Origin: Microthrixaceae bacterium
GTDB lineage: Bacteria; Actinomycetota; Acidimicrobiia; Acidimicrobiales; DATDAH01
Assembly: GCA_020637195.1 (NCBI GenBank)
Contig: JACJWK010000017.1
Coordinates: 1 to 64,000, forward strand
Direction of reading: 5' to 3'
Length of the DNA stretch: 64,000 nt
This document shows positions 6,259 to 14,590 of this stretch, one piece after another. Position numbers and translations under genes: made by a program. Each line of letters opens with the position of its first letter. Within the stretch, counting starts at the first letter, position 1. A model generated the notes under the pieces. That model had not been told where the DNA came from. It made no database searches and saw only the letters and a list, made by a program, of their open reading frames with translations.

Positions 6259-7950
6259 TCAGGCCGGCGTCGTCACCGGCGCGAGGGCCAGGCCGTTGAC
6301 GTCGTTGCCCGTCTGGTGCACCACCACGCCGGTGGGCTCGGCCGCGATCTCGTCGGCGCCGCCCGTCCCGAGCGGTGGCGCGGCGCCCCGGTCGATGGTG
6401 TTGCCCGACACCCGCGACCACGTCACCTCGGCCGCGGTGTGCCCCTCGACGAGCACGGCGCGCTCGCCGGCGGCGGGTCGCAGGGTGTTGGCGTCCAGGC
6501 GCACCCGCGGTGAGCGCCGCACCCGCAGCCCGGGGAACACCGGGGTGGCGCCGCCGCTGTAGGGCGGCGCTGGGGGGAACATCACCCCCTGGCCCAGCGA
6601 CCCCTGCTGCTGGATCGAGCCGGGCGCGGGCTGCTCGGTGGTCACCGGGCCGTGGAAGCGGTTGGACGCCACCGTGACGTCCTGGGCCTGCTCGACCCGC
6701 AGGTAGCCGTTGCGGGTCTCCCCCACCACGTTGCCCTCCACCAGCACGTTCTCGACCGTGATGGCCTCGCCCCCGTGGTCGGTCCCCACCCCCACCGCGT
6801 ACGGGATCCCCGCCCCCCACAGGGTGTCGCCGTCCTCGCCGTACAGCCCGATCCCGTCGAGGTGGTTGGCCACGATCACCACGTTGCGGCACTCCCACGG
6901 GAGCGCGTCGAGGTTCACGCCGATGCCGGCCTGGTGGGTGCCCGAGACCGAGTTGCCCTGGACGACCACGCCGTCGGCCCCGAACACGGCGATGCCCCGC
7001 GAGCCGCTCCGGGTGACCACGTTCGACGACACCACCACCTGGCGGCCGAGGATCTGCTCGGCGCCCGGGGCGCTGCCGCCGCTCACCGCGATGCCGTCGT
7101 CACCGGTGTGGTCGATCCGGCACCCGCTGACCACGCCCCGCCGCACCGACGCCAGGTGGATGCCGTCGATGTGGGTGTCGTGGACGTAGCAGCGGTCCAC
7201 CGTGACGTCGGTGCAGTCCCAGATCGACAGGCCGAACGACGGGCTGTCGTGGACCTCGACGCCCGAGATCTGCAGCCGGTCGACCTGGAAGCACTTCAGC
7301 ACGGTGTCGCCGATCTCGCGGGGGGTCTCGGGCCCGAGCTCGACGTCGGTGGTGACCGTGAGGTCGTGCAGGCCGACGTCGTGGATCCGACGGTCGAAGC
7401 GCGGGTCGGTGAACCACAGCTTCGGCGCGAGGTCCGGATCGCCCGAGTAGCCGGCCTGGTGGAAGACCAACGTGGTGACCCCCATGCCCGCGCCGACCAG
7501 GTGCAGGCCCGGGTACCAGACCGTCAGCAGGCCGTGGAGCAGGTACCGGCCCGGCGGGAAGTAGAGGACGCCCCCGACGGCCGGGTCGAAGCGCGGCAGC
7601 CACTCCAGCGGGTTCGGCGACGACTTCTCGGCGATGACCGCGTCGATCACCGCGGGCATGTCGTTGGTGACGCCGTCGCCCAGCGCCCCGTAGTCACCGA
7701 CGTTGATGACCCCCGGGCCGCCGAGCGTGCCCTCGAGCCGGGCATCGGTCGCCTCGAGCGCCGCTTGCACCGTGGCGCCCGTGACCACCTGCATCCCGGT
7801 GTCGTCGAACGTGGTCTGCGCGGCGGCCTCGGCGTGGGCCGTCCCGGTGCCGAGCGCCCACAGGCCGGCGCCGCCCGTGGCGCCGGCGGCCAGCGCCCGC
7901 CGGCGGGTCAGCTTCGGGCCACCGGCCGGTCCGCCGGGTCGCTCCACCAT
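6259..7950 (-). CDS. Tat-exported right-handed beta-helix protein
   Basis: The first 45 residues are a twin-arginine signal (LTRRRALAAGA, ending at TAHA), so the folded protein is exported. Residues about 80-190 (VGDYGALGDGVTND ... GGVLYFPPGRYLL) match the start of the pectate-lyase-3/polygalacturonase-like fold. They are followed by regular beta-helix rungs with repeated VVVSSNVV, VVVQGNSV, VVIVANHL and NVLVEGNVV elements. These proteins often cleave or bind polysaccharides, but no catalytic triad could be assigned, so the substrate is open. At 563 residues it is a usual size. It is flanked by other exported proteins. Confidence 0.85.
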   Translation of the reverse strand: MVERPGGPAGGPKLTRRRALAAGATGGAGLWALGTGTAHAEAAAQTTFDDTGMQVVTGATVQAALEATDARLEGTLGGPGVINVGDYGALGDGVTNDMPAVIDAVIAEKSSPNPLEWLPRFDPAVGGVLYFPPGRYLLHGLLTVWYPGLHLVGAGMGVTTLVFHQAGYSGDPDLAPKLWFTDPRFDRRIHDVGLHDLTVTTDVELGPETPREIGDTVLKCFQVDRLQISGVEVHDSPSFGLSIWDCTDVTVDRCYVHDTHIDGIHLASVRRGVVSGCRIDHTGDDGIAVSGGSAPGAEQILGRQVVVSSNVVTRSGSRGIAVFGADGVVVQGNSVSGTHQAGIGVNLDALPWECRNVVIVANHLDGIGLYGEDGDTLWGAGIPYAVGVGTDHGGEAITVENVLVEGNVVGETRNGYLRVEQAQDVTVASNRFHGPVTTEQPAPGSIQQQGSLGQGVMFPPAPPYSGGATPVFPGLRVRRSPRVRLDANTLRPAAGERAVLVEGHTAAEVTWSRVSGNTIDRGAAPPLGTGGADEIAAEPTGVVVHQTGNDVNGLALAPVTTPA

Positions 7951-7994
7951 CGCGGCGCGGAGCCTACGCCGGTGGCGACCCGGCGGCGCGGCGC

Positions 7995-8312
7995 TCAGCC
8001 GCCGGAGGGATCACCCACCTCGATGTCGAAGTTGGCCTGGTTGCCGTCCACCGCGGTGACGGTCAACGTGACGGGATAGGTGTTGTCGTCACCGTCGACG
8101 GTGAGGTCACACTCCATCGTCTCGTCGACCTCGGCCTTCAGGTCGCCGGGGCACGACACGTCGAGGCCGGTGCCACCGACCTCGGCGGCGAGCTGGGTCT
8201 CGGCCTCGGCCTCGACGTCGGCCTGGGGCACGGAGTCCTCGCTGCAGCCGACCAGCAGGGCGGCGCCGGCAGCGAGCACGCCGACCAGGGACAGGGCTCG
8301 GAAGGTGCGCAT
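7995..8312 (-). CDS. DUF4333 lipoprotein
   Basis: A small lipoprotein of 105 residues. The signal peptide ends in a lipobox (ALLVGCSED, Cys at about 23). The remainder has the two spaced cysteines (VSCPGDL and MECDLTV) and the small beta domain typical of DUF4333, an actinobacterial family of unknown function. ATG 8312 follows TATGGT by 6 bases, indicating a leaderless transcript. It is divergent from the YHYH protein. Confidence 0.85.
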   Translation of the reverse strand: MRTFRALSLVGVLAAGAALLVGCSEDSVPQADVEAEAETQLAAEVGGTGLDVSCPGDLKAEVDETMECDLTVDGDDNTYPVTLTVTAVDGNQANFDIEVGDPSGG

Positions 8313-8371
8313 CCGGTCACCATAGGCGCTCCTCAGGCGGCTCTCAGGAACCAGGCGTAGGGTCGCGGGCC

Positions 8372-9868
8372 GTGCGACGGCGGAACGCGGTGACGGTGCT
8401 CGGCGGGCTCGTGACGGTGGCGCTGCTGGCCGGACCGGGCGCCGGGGCGTCGCCGGCCGACGGGGCCGCCGCTGTCGACCTCACCAACCTGCCCATCGGG
8501 ACCGAGGTGACCACGGCGCCCCAGGCCGGTGCCGTGTACTCCTGCCAGACCACGTTCAACGGCGGCGGGGCCTTCGCCTACGGCGACTGGATCCACGACG
8601 ACGGCACCTACGACGTCACCGCCAAGCCCCACGTCGACGGCAGCGTGAGCTGGACGCCCGACTTCTCGACGAGCTTCGGCCAGACGGGCGCCACCCGGGG
8701 CGTCGACACCAACGGGCTCCCCGACCACCCGACGGGCGTGTTCCCCATCTCGCCGCTCGACGACGCCTACCAGTTCGACCGCAACCCCAACTCGATCGGG
8801 GTGGCCAACGACCACATGGCCCTCGGCAGCCGCCCCGGCCTGCGCACCACGCCGACGTGCCTCGGGCTCGGGCGCATCGGCCTGCTCACCACGGGCGCCG
8901 CCGTCTTCAACGGGCTCGACGCCGAGGGCCGTGACGCCGTCGCCTACGAGATCCAGGACGCGTGCGACGGCCACCCCGAGGCCAACGGCAAGTACCACTA
9001 CCACTCGATCCCGTCGTGCATCGACGACCCCGCCACGGGTGGGCACTCGCCGCTGCTCGGCTACGCCAACGACGGCTTCGGCATCTACGGCCACTACGGC
9101 GAGGACGGCGAGGTGCTGACCAACGCCGACCTCGACGAGTGCCACGGCCACGTCCACCAGATCGAGTGGGACGGGGTCCCGCGCGTCATGTACCACTACC
9201 ACGGCACCTACGAGTACCCGTACACGGTCGGGTGCCTCCGCGGCGACTTCATGGCGAGCACCCCGGTCGACTGCGACCTGGCGCCGCCCGACAACGACTT
9301 CACCGACGTCGACCCCGGCACCGACACCGCCTTCCTCGACGCCGCCGACTGGGTCGACTGCCGCGGGCTCCTCACCGACACGGCGCTGCGACCCACGAGC
9401 ACGCTGAACCGCAAGTACGCGGTCCTGCTGCTGTGGCGGTTCCTGGGCGAGCCCGAGGCCACCACCACGACCACCTACACCGACGTGCCCGCCGACGCCC
9501 CCTACCACGAGGCCCTCGACTGGGCGGTGGAGAACGGCGTCTACACCATCGGGTCCGACACCGCGTTCAAGCCGACGAAGGCGGTCAAGCGCACGCAGTT
9601 CCTCGTGATGCTCTGGAGCCTGCTCGACCGGCCCGCCGACGACCCGGACACCAGCTTCACCGACGTGTCGCCCACCGCCTGGTACCACGACGCCCTCGAC
9701 TGGGCCGTCGCCCACGGCCTGTTCCGCGCCTACGCCGACGGCAGCGTGCACCCGTCGTCGACCATGAAGCGCAAGCACTCGATCATGTGGCTGTCGGGCC
9801 TCGCTGCGGACGCCGACGCCTGGGCCGACCACGCCGGGACGCCGCCCGACGCCCTGCGCGTCCTCTGA
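8372..9868 (+). CDS. Secreted YHYH-domain protein with C-terminal SLH-like repeats
   Basis: A signal peptide (about residues 1-28) is followed by a YHYH domain (about 45-300), with two YHYH motifs (GKYHYHSIP and VMYHYHGTY), several conserved cysteines and a GYANDGFGIYG stretch. The last 170 residues carry three S-layer-homology-like units (FTDVDPG, YTDVPADAPYHEALDWAVENG, FTDVSPTAWYHDALDWAVAHG), which likely anchor the protein to the envelope. YHYH proteins are metal-binding-looking and uncharacterised. GTG 8372 follows TAGGGT. Its stop is back to back with the stop of the convergent DUF2231 gene (TGATCA). Confidence 0.85.
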   Translation: MRRRNAVTVLGGLVTVALLAGPGAGASPADGAAAVDLTNLPIGTEVTTAPQAGAVYSCQTTFNGGGAFAYGDWIHDDGTYDVTAKPHVDGSVSWTPDFSTSFGQTGATRGVDTNGLPDHPTGVFPISPLDDAYQFDRNPNSIGVANDHMALGSRPGLRTTPTCLGLGRIGLLTTGAAVFNGLDAEGRDAVAYEIQDACDGHPEANGKYHYHSIPSCIDDPATGGHSPLLGYANDGFGIYGHYGEDGEVLTNADLDECHGHVHQIEWDGVPRVMYHYHGTYEYPYTVGCLRGDFMASTPVDCDLAPPDNDFTDVDPGTDTAFLDAADWVDCRGLLTDTALRPTSTLNRKYAVLLLWRFLGEPEATTTTTYTDVPADAPYHEALDWAVENGVYTIGSDTAFKPTKAVKRTQFLVMLWSLLDRPADDPDTSFTDVSPTAWYHDALDWAVAHGLFRAYADGSVHPSSTMKRKHSIMWLSGLAADADAWADHAGTPPDALRVL

Positions 9869-10471
9869 TCAGGCCCGGACGGGCGCGGGCGACGGCACAC
9901 CCGGGAGCACGGCGCCCTCCTCCCCCTCGTCCTCGTGCTCCTCGCCGCCACCCTCGTGCTCCCCGGCGGGCGTGTCGTCCCAGGTGGCCCGGGCGCCGCT
10001 GTGGCCCACCTCGTAGGTGACCCACACGCTGCCGATCGAGGCCACGACCGCGAACGCCACCACGAGCGGGGCGGCGATGCGGGCCCAGCCCGGCCGCTCG
10101 GCCGGCGAGCCGTCGGCCACCCGCTCGTCGAGGCGCCGGCGCACGTGCACGAACACCATGAGGGCCACCGCGGCGAGCACCAGCAGGACGACCCACGGCA
10201 GCATGCGCTCGGCGAGCTCGGCGTGCTCCTCGACCAGGCGGGTCTCGTCCACCCGCTCCTCGAGGTTCTCGCCCGAGCCCGTCGCCAGCGGGATCAGCAC
10301 GAGGCAGAAGGTGGAGAGCCCGACGGTGATCCAACCGATGCGGTCCCGGGCCGCCGGCCACACCGCCGACACCAGCAGGCCCAGCGCGCTGAGGGGCACC
10401 AGGACGACGACGGCGTGGACGATCAGGGGGTGGGCGGGCAGGCCCGCGAGGTCGGAGATCTCCAGGTACAT
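9869..10471 (-). CDS. DUF2231 membrane protein
   Basis: A protein of 200 residues with four hydrophobic segments: LIVHAVVVLVPLSALGLL, GWITVGLSTFCLVLIPL, LPWVVLLVLAAVALMVFV and IAAPLVVAFAVVASIGSV. The motif GLPAHPLIVH and the downstream EHAELAE segment are characteristic of DUF2231, whose histidines suggest haem or metal binding. The C-terminus is His/Glu-rich (EHEGGGEEHEDEGEE), a possible cation-binding tail. Its function is unknown. Convergent with the YHYH gene with no spacer. Confidence 0.85.
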   Translation of the reverse strand: MYLEISDLAGLPAHPLIVHAVVVLVPLSALGLLVSAVWPAARDRIGWITVGLSTFCLVLIPLATGSGENLEERVDETRLVEEHAELAERMLPWVVLLVLAAVALMVFVHVRRRLDERVADGSPAERPGWARIAAPLVVAFAVVASIGSVWVTYEVGHSGARATWDDTPAGEHEGGGEEHEDEGEEGAVLPGVPSPAPVRA

Positions 10472-10548
10472 TCCGCGGATCTTCGGCCCGCCCGTGCCAA
10501 GAACCGGTGTGGATCAGCCCAAGAGAAGGCCAAATTCCGGTGGGGGCC

Positions 10549-11799
10549 CTACCCGTCCTCGGGGGCGCCCAGCGCGCCCGCGGCCCGCAGCGCGGCGATG
10601 TGCCCGGCGTCGTACCCGCACACGTCGGCCAGCACCTCGTCGTTGTGCTGGCCGCTGGTGGGCGCCAGCGTGGGCACCGGCAGCTCGGCCCCGACGACCT
10701 TGACCGGCAGCGGCGTCTGGTCCGCCCCCACCGCCTCCCGCGGCAGCCAGGGCATCCGGTCCTGGAACTGGGGGTCGTCGGCGATCGTCTTCGGCGTGTT
10801 CACCGGTGCGATCGGGGTGTTGTGCTCGCCCCCGAACGCGAGCCACTCTTCGGACGTCTTGGTGCGGAAGATGTCGCGCAGCTCGGCCCGCAGCGCCGTG
10901 TTGCCCACCGCGTGGTCGGCGTACTTCGACCCGGGGTGGGCCTCGAACAGCTCGGGGCGGCCGACGCCCTCGCAGAAGTTCTTCCAGAACTCGCGCTCGG
11001 AGGCCATGAACAGCACGTGGCCGTCGGCCGACTCGTAGATGTTGTACCGGACGCCGTCTCTCATGCCGGCCGTGCCGGGGGCCCGACGCACGTAGTCGTC
11101 CGACGGGTTGCCGGTGACCTCGCTCTCGGGGCGCTCGTAGGCGCGGTACGTCTCGGACCGCAGCCAGTCGATGGCCGCGGCCGAGTCCGACTGCGCCACC
11201 TCCATGGCCATGCCCTCACCGGTGGCCCGGGCGTGGATCACGCCGGCGAGGATGCCGAGGGCACCGAACACCGGCCCGGCGTTGATGCCGATGGAGACGT
11301 GCTCGGGGATGTAGGTGAAGCCGTCCTCGTCGACCTCAGGCTTCACGATGCCGGCCCACGTGTCGTAGGCGATCCCGTGGCTCGGGTAGTCCTTGTACGG
11401 GCCGGTCATGCCGTAGCCCGAGATGGTCATGAACACGATGCGGGGGTTCACGGCCTTGAGGTCGTCGTAGCCGAGCCCCCGTCGGGCGAGCCCGCCCGGG
11501 CGCATGGCCTCCACCACCACGTCGGCGTCGCGCACGAGGTCGCGGAAGATGTCGGCGCCCTCGGGGGTGCGCAGGTCGAGGGTGATGCTGCGCTTGCCCC
11601 GGTTGGCGTGCAGGAACAGCAGCGAGGTGCCCTCGACGATGGGCCAGGTCATCTGCCGGCCGTAGTCGCCGGCCGGCGGCTCGACCTTGATGACGTCGGC
11701 GCCGAGGTCGGCGAGGGCGGTGGTGATGGCGGCCGGGCCGAGCATCGAGCACTCGATGACCCGGACGCCGGCGAGGGGGGCGACGGTGGCGTCGGACAT
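10549..11799 (-). CDS. CaiB/BaiF family (family III) CoA-transferase
   Basis: The 416-residue length and opening (PLAGVRVIECSMLGP ... LADLGADVIKVEPP) are typical of family III CoA-transferases, which move CoA between carboxylic acids. The core motif GYGMTGPY is followed by the expected catalytic aspartate (IAYD, about residue 146). The usual QAxSG after it is replaced by TWAG. ATG 11799 follows TACCAT by 8 bases. The acceptor acid cannot be deduced because no neighbouring catabolic gene is present. Confidence 0.92.
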   Translation of the reverse strand: MSDATVAPLAGVRVIECSMLGPAAITTALADLGADVIKVEPPAGDYGRQMTWPIVEGTSLLFLHANRGKRSITLDLRTPEGADIFRDLVRDADVVVEAMRPGGLARRGLGYDDLKAVNPRIVFMTISGYGMTGPYKDYPSHGIAYDTWAGIVKPEVDEDGFTYIPEHVSIGINAGPVFGALGILAGVIHARATGEGMAMEVAQSDSAAAIDWLRSETYRAYERPESEVTGNPSDDYVRRAPGTAGMRDGVRYNIYESADGHVLFMASEREFWKNFCEGVGRPELFEAHPGSKYADHAVGNTALRAELRDIFRTKTSEEWLAFGGEHNTPIAPVNTPKTIADDPQFQDRMPWLPREAVGADQTPLPVKVVGAELPVPTLAPTSGQHNDEVLADVCGYDAGHIAALRAAGALGAPEDG

Positions 11800-11834
11800 G
11801 GCGGCCGATGGTAGAGCGCGCCGCGGCGGGGCTC

Positions 11835-12239
11835 TCAGCCGACGACGACGGTGAACGAGTCCTCGGGGTGCAGGGCGCAGGCGCCGGTGAAGCGGCCCGG
11901 GCGCTCGAACTGGTGCTCGAGCGTGGAGTCGGCCAGGACGACGAAGGGCCCGACGTCGAAGGTGCGGTCGTCCTCGTTCACCACCCGGACGGTGTCGTTG
12001 ACCGAGATCTCGAGCTCCCGCGGGACCAGGGTGACGTCCTCGCCCGCGTCGAGGCGGGCGCCGGTGCCGGCGGGGATCTCGATCACGTGGACCTCGCCGC
12101 CCGCCTCGGGGCGGAGCATGAGCCAGGCGCCGAGGACCACGAGCACCGTGGCCAGCCCGACCGCCGCCGCGCCGAGGGCGACGGCGGTCGGGCGGCGGCT
12201 CGACGGGCCGCCGGCGTCGGTGGGATCAGGGTGCGTCAT
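11835..12239 (-). CDS. Membrane-anchored cupredoxin-like protein
   Basis: A protein of 134 residues. One transmembrane helix (about 20-45) is followed by a short beta domain shaped like a cupredoxin (VNDTVRVVNEDD ... GRFTGACALHPED). The C-terminal loop keeps Cys-x2-His but lacks the usual axial Met, and the first His ligand position is not evident, so type-1 copper binding is doubtful. ATG 12239 overlaps the PCuAC stop by 14 bases, showing coupling to the copper-delivery genes upstream. Confidence 0.7.
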   Translation of the reverse strand: MTHPDPTDAGGPSSRRPTAVALGAAAVGLATVLVVLGAWLMLRPEAGGEVHVIEIPAGTGARLDAGEDVTLVPRELEISVNDTVRVVNEDDRTFDVGPFVVLADSTLEHQFERPGRFTGACALHPEDSFTVVVG

Positions 12240-12879
12240 CGAGGACGGGGACGGTGACGGTGCGCTCGCCCGCGTTCTCGAAGGTGAGCGTCACCTCGAT
12301 CTCCTCGCCCGTCTCGAGGGGGGCGACCAGGTCGATGAGCATGATGTGGAAGCCACCCGGCTCGAGCACGACGGTCTCGCCGGCGGGCAGGTCGAGCGCC
12401 TCGATGGGCTGCATGGTCATGGCTCCCATGCCCGCCATCGTCGTGTCCGACGAGTGGTCCATGCCGGCCATGGTGGTGTCCGAGCTCTCGTCGCCGGACA
12501 TGTCCATGGCGTCCCCGTCCGCCTCGTCGGCGGCCACGGTCTCGTGGATCTCGACGGTGCCGGCCACGTCCTCGGGCACGCTGGCCCCGAAGAGCGCGTC
12601 GCCGTCGGCGCTGGTCAGCTCCAGGTAGACCGCGCCGTAGGTCGTGTCCATCGGGCTGGTGCGGGCCCAGGGGGCGGCGATGGTCAGGCCGTCCTCGTCG
12701 CTGACCACGTCGCCGGCGGCAGCCGTGGTGTCGCTCGATCCGGAAGCGGCGGTCGTGTCGGTCGTCGCCTCGTCGCTGCTCTCGCTGTCGCTGCCGCAGG
12801 CGGCGAGGCCGGCGACGAGCGCCAGTGCCGCGAGTGCGACGAGCACCAGCCGCAGCGGGCGGCGCAGGGTGGTGGTCAT
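12226..12879 (-). CDS. PCu(A)C-type copper chaperone lipoprotein
   Basis: Exported copper chaperone that delivers Cu(I) toward cytochrome oxidase CuA, usually with SCO. A lipobox (LVAGLAACGSD) is followed by the PCuAC domain: IAAPWARTSP ... GAVYLEL ... EIHETV and the C-terminal HxM (GGFHIML). Between them a Met/Asp/His-rich insert (about residues 125-155) repeats SSDTTMAGM twice. ATG 12879 has a good Shine-Dalgarno (AGAAGGAGA). It follows the SCO gene by 53 bases. The start farther upstream would add a non-signal extension and is rejected. Confidence 0.92.
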   Translation of the reverse strand: MTTTLRRPLRLVLVALAALALVAGLAACGSDSESSDEATTDTTAASGSSDTTAAAGDVVSDEDGLTIAAPWARTSPMDTTYGAVYLELTSADGDALFGASVPEDVAGTVEIHETVAADEADGDAMDMSGDESSDTTMAGMDHSSDTTMAGMGAMTMQPIEALDLPAGETVVLEPGGFHIMLIDLVAPLETGEEIEVTLTFENAGERTVTVPVLDDAP

Positions 12880-12932
12880 GGGGGGTTCTCCTTCTGTGGT
12901 TCTCGTGATGATGAGAGCGGGGGGTCCGTGGA

Positions 12933-13595
12933 TCAGGGCGACTGCCGGGCGAGCAGGACGGCGAGGTCGTCGGCCATGGCGTCGGGCTCGGTGCCGAAGG
13001 GCCACTCGACGAGGACCTCGCCGGTGTCGTCGACGACGTAGGTGATGGCGCTGTGCGCGACCTCCACGCGCCCGTCGTCCTGGTGGACGACCTGCGACGA
13101 CGCACCGAACGGCTCCTCGATCTCGGGGATCCGGTCGAGGTCGGGCTCGCGCAGCGCGTGGAAGCGGGTGAAGAACGAGCTGAGGTAGTTGGACAGCTTG
13201 GGGCCGGTGTCGCGCTCGGGGTCGACGGTGACCATGGCCACGTCGACCTGCTCGGCGTCGGGGCCGACCTGCTCGAACGCGGTGCGCAGGTCGGCCAGGG
13301 TGGTGGGGCAGATGTCGGGGCAGCTCGTGTAGCCGAAGTAGACGACGAGCAGCTCGCCGGGCGCCGCCCGCATGGTGAAGTCGCCGCCCTCACCGCCGGT
13401 CGTGCGGTCGGGCACGGTGACGTCGCCCACCTGGAGCGGCTCGGGGCGGGTGATGCCGAGCAGCTCGGCGTCGGCGTCGCCGCCCGCCGCGCCGTCGTCG
13501 CCGCCCGACCCGCAGGCCACCACCACGACGCCCAGCGCGAGGACCAGCGCGGCCAGCAGCGAACGGCGACCGTGCCGCCTTCCCGTCCGAATCAC
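12933..13595 (-). CDS. SCO1/SenC family copper-delivery lipoprotein
   Basis: A thioredoxin-fold protein for CuA maturation of cytochrome oxidase. A lipobox (VVVVACGSG) is followed by FGYTSCPDICPTTL with Cys 92 and Cys 96, and the distal ligand His 181 (EVAHSAITYVVD). All three copper ligands are therefore present. Length is 220 residues. The GTG 13595 start is first in the copper operon SCO-PCuAC-cupredoxin. Functionally it fits the respiratory genes at the right end of the window. Confidence 0.95.
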   Translation of the reverse strand: MIRTGRRHGRRSLLAALVLALGVVVVACGSGGDDGAAGGDADAELLGITRPEPLQVGDVTVPDRTTGGEGGDFTMRAAPGELLVVYFGYTSCPDICPTTLADLRTAFEQVGPDAEQVDVAMVTVDPERDTGPKLSNYLSSFFTRFHALREPDLDRIPEIEEPFGASSQVVHQDDGRVEVAHSAITYVVDDTGEVLVEWPFGTEPDAMADDLAVLLARQSP

Positions 13596-13649
13596 ATACC
13601 GGTAGTCGCCGGAACCCGGCGGGGAGTTCCCGGGGTCCTCACCCGGCGG

Positions 13650-14138
13650 TCAGGCCGAGCGCCGCACGGGCAGCGCGCCCCCCGCCTTCACCGTGCTGAT
13701 GGCGAAGTTGGAGTACACGCGCGACACCTCGGGCCAGCGGCCGAGGTGCTCCCGGGTGAAGCGGTCGTAGTCGCGCAGGTCGCGGCACACCACCTCGAGC
13801 AGGAAGTCGGCCTGGCCCGAGACGACGTGGCAGGCCACCACCTCGGGGAGGGCGAGCAGCCGCTCCTCCATGCGCTCCTGGGTCTGGCCGCCGTGCCGCT
13901 CGACCGAGACCTCCACGAACACGGTGAGGTCGAGGCCCACCTGCCGGCGGTCGACCTCCGCCCGGTACCCGGCGATGACCCCCGCCTCCTCGAGGCGCTT
14001 CACCCGGCGGAGGCAGGGCGAGGGCGAGAGCCCGACGGCGTCGGCGAGGGCGACGTTGGAGATGCGACCGTCGGCCTGGAGCTCCTCGAGGATGCGCACA
14101 TCGATGTCGTCGAGGGGAACGGACGCCATGAATGCCAT
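13650..14138 (-). CDS. Lrp/AsnC family transcriptional regulator
   Basis: The N-terminal HTH (DDIDVRILEELQADGRISNVALADAVGLS) is followed by the RAM/AsnC ligand-binding domain (VFVEVSVE ... VVACHVVSGQADFLLEV). At 162 residues it is a normal size. ATG 14129 is an alternative start that would remove three residues. It is divergent from a 77-residue gene, and the 142-base gap contains ATTGCG/CGCAAT half sites, so autoregulation and control of the small gene are likely. Confidence 0.93.
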   Translation of the reverse strand: MAFMASVPLDDIDVRILEELQADGRISNVALADAVGLSPSPCLRRVKRLEEAGVIAGYRAEVDRRQVGLDLTVFVEVSVERHGGQTQERMEERLLALPEVVACHVVSGQADFLLEVVCRDLRDYDRFTREHLGRWPEVSRVYSNFAISTVKAGGALPVRRSA

Positions 14139-14149
14139 GCTATCTCGAC

Positions 14150-14280
14150 ACTTGAGGGCAGATCATTGCGTCTCGAACCATGATCAGCGCAATGTTCGCA
14201 ATCCGTCACGGCGGCGGTTCCGCCACACTGGGGGTGTCGCAGAACCGACGAACCGAAACCGAACGAACCGAGAGAGCACC
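14150..14280. promoter_or_regulatory. Divergent intergenic region with repeated CGCAAT half-sites
   Basis: ATTGCG at about 14164-14169 faces two CGCAAT copies at about 14189-14194 and 14198-14203. The direct and inverted spacing suits the multimeric binding of Lrp proteins. It sits between the lrp-like gene and the small gene at 14281. Binding is inferred. Confidence 0.4.
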
Positions 14281-14514
14281 ATGGCCCCCACCGCCGCCTT
14301 CGACCTCCGCCGGACCGCCGACTGGCTCGCCACCCAGCAGCTCGCCGACCTCGACCGGCGCCACGACGAGCTCGTGACCCTCGTCGACGCCGCCGCGGTC
14401 GCCGCGGGCGCCCCCGACGCGCTGCGCCCCACCGCGACCGACCCGACGCCGGCGCTGGTCCGCCTCCTCAACCACCACGCCACCACGCTGCACCGCCGCC
14501 GCGTCGCCGCCTGA
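14281..14514 (+). CDS. Small hypothetical protein (77 residues)
   Basis: An Ala/Asp/His/Arg-rich helical protein beginning MAPTAAFDLRRTADW, with no membrane segment and no recognised domain. The ATG is preceded by a purine-rich GAGAGAG ribosome-binding site 4-5 bases upstream, so it has a leader, unlike many neighbours. It is divergent from the Lrp-type regulator and probably its target. Codon use is as GC-rich as the neighbours. The function is unknown. Confidence 0.6.
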   Translation: MAPTAAFDLRRTADWLATQQLADLDRRHDELVTLVDAAAVAAGAPDALRPTATDPTPALVRLLNHHATTLHRRRVAA

Positions 14515-14590
14515 CGCCCGTCCGGCGGGCGACTCCGGGTCCCGCCCGCGGCCTCGATGATTACCTGATTACGCAGCGTAGGCTGCCGGC

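Noticed and set aside
12880..13005. Longer N-terminus of the PCuAC protein
   Set aside because: The extra residues are Arg-rich and displace the signal peptide, while ATG 12879 has a strong ribosome-binding site and a lipobox.
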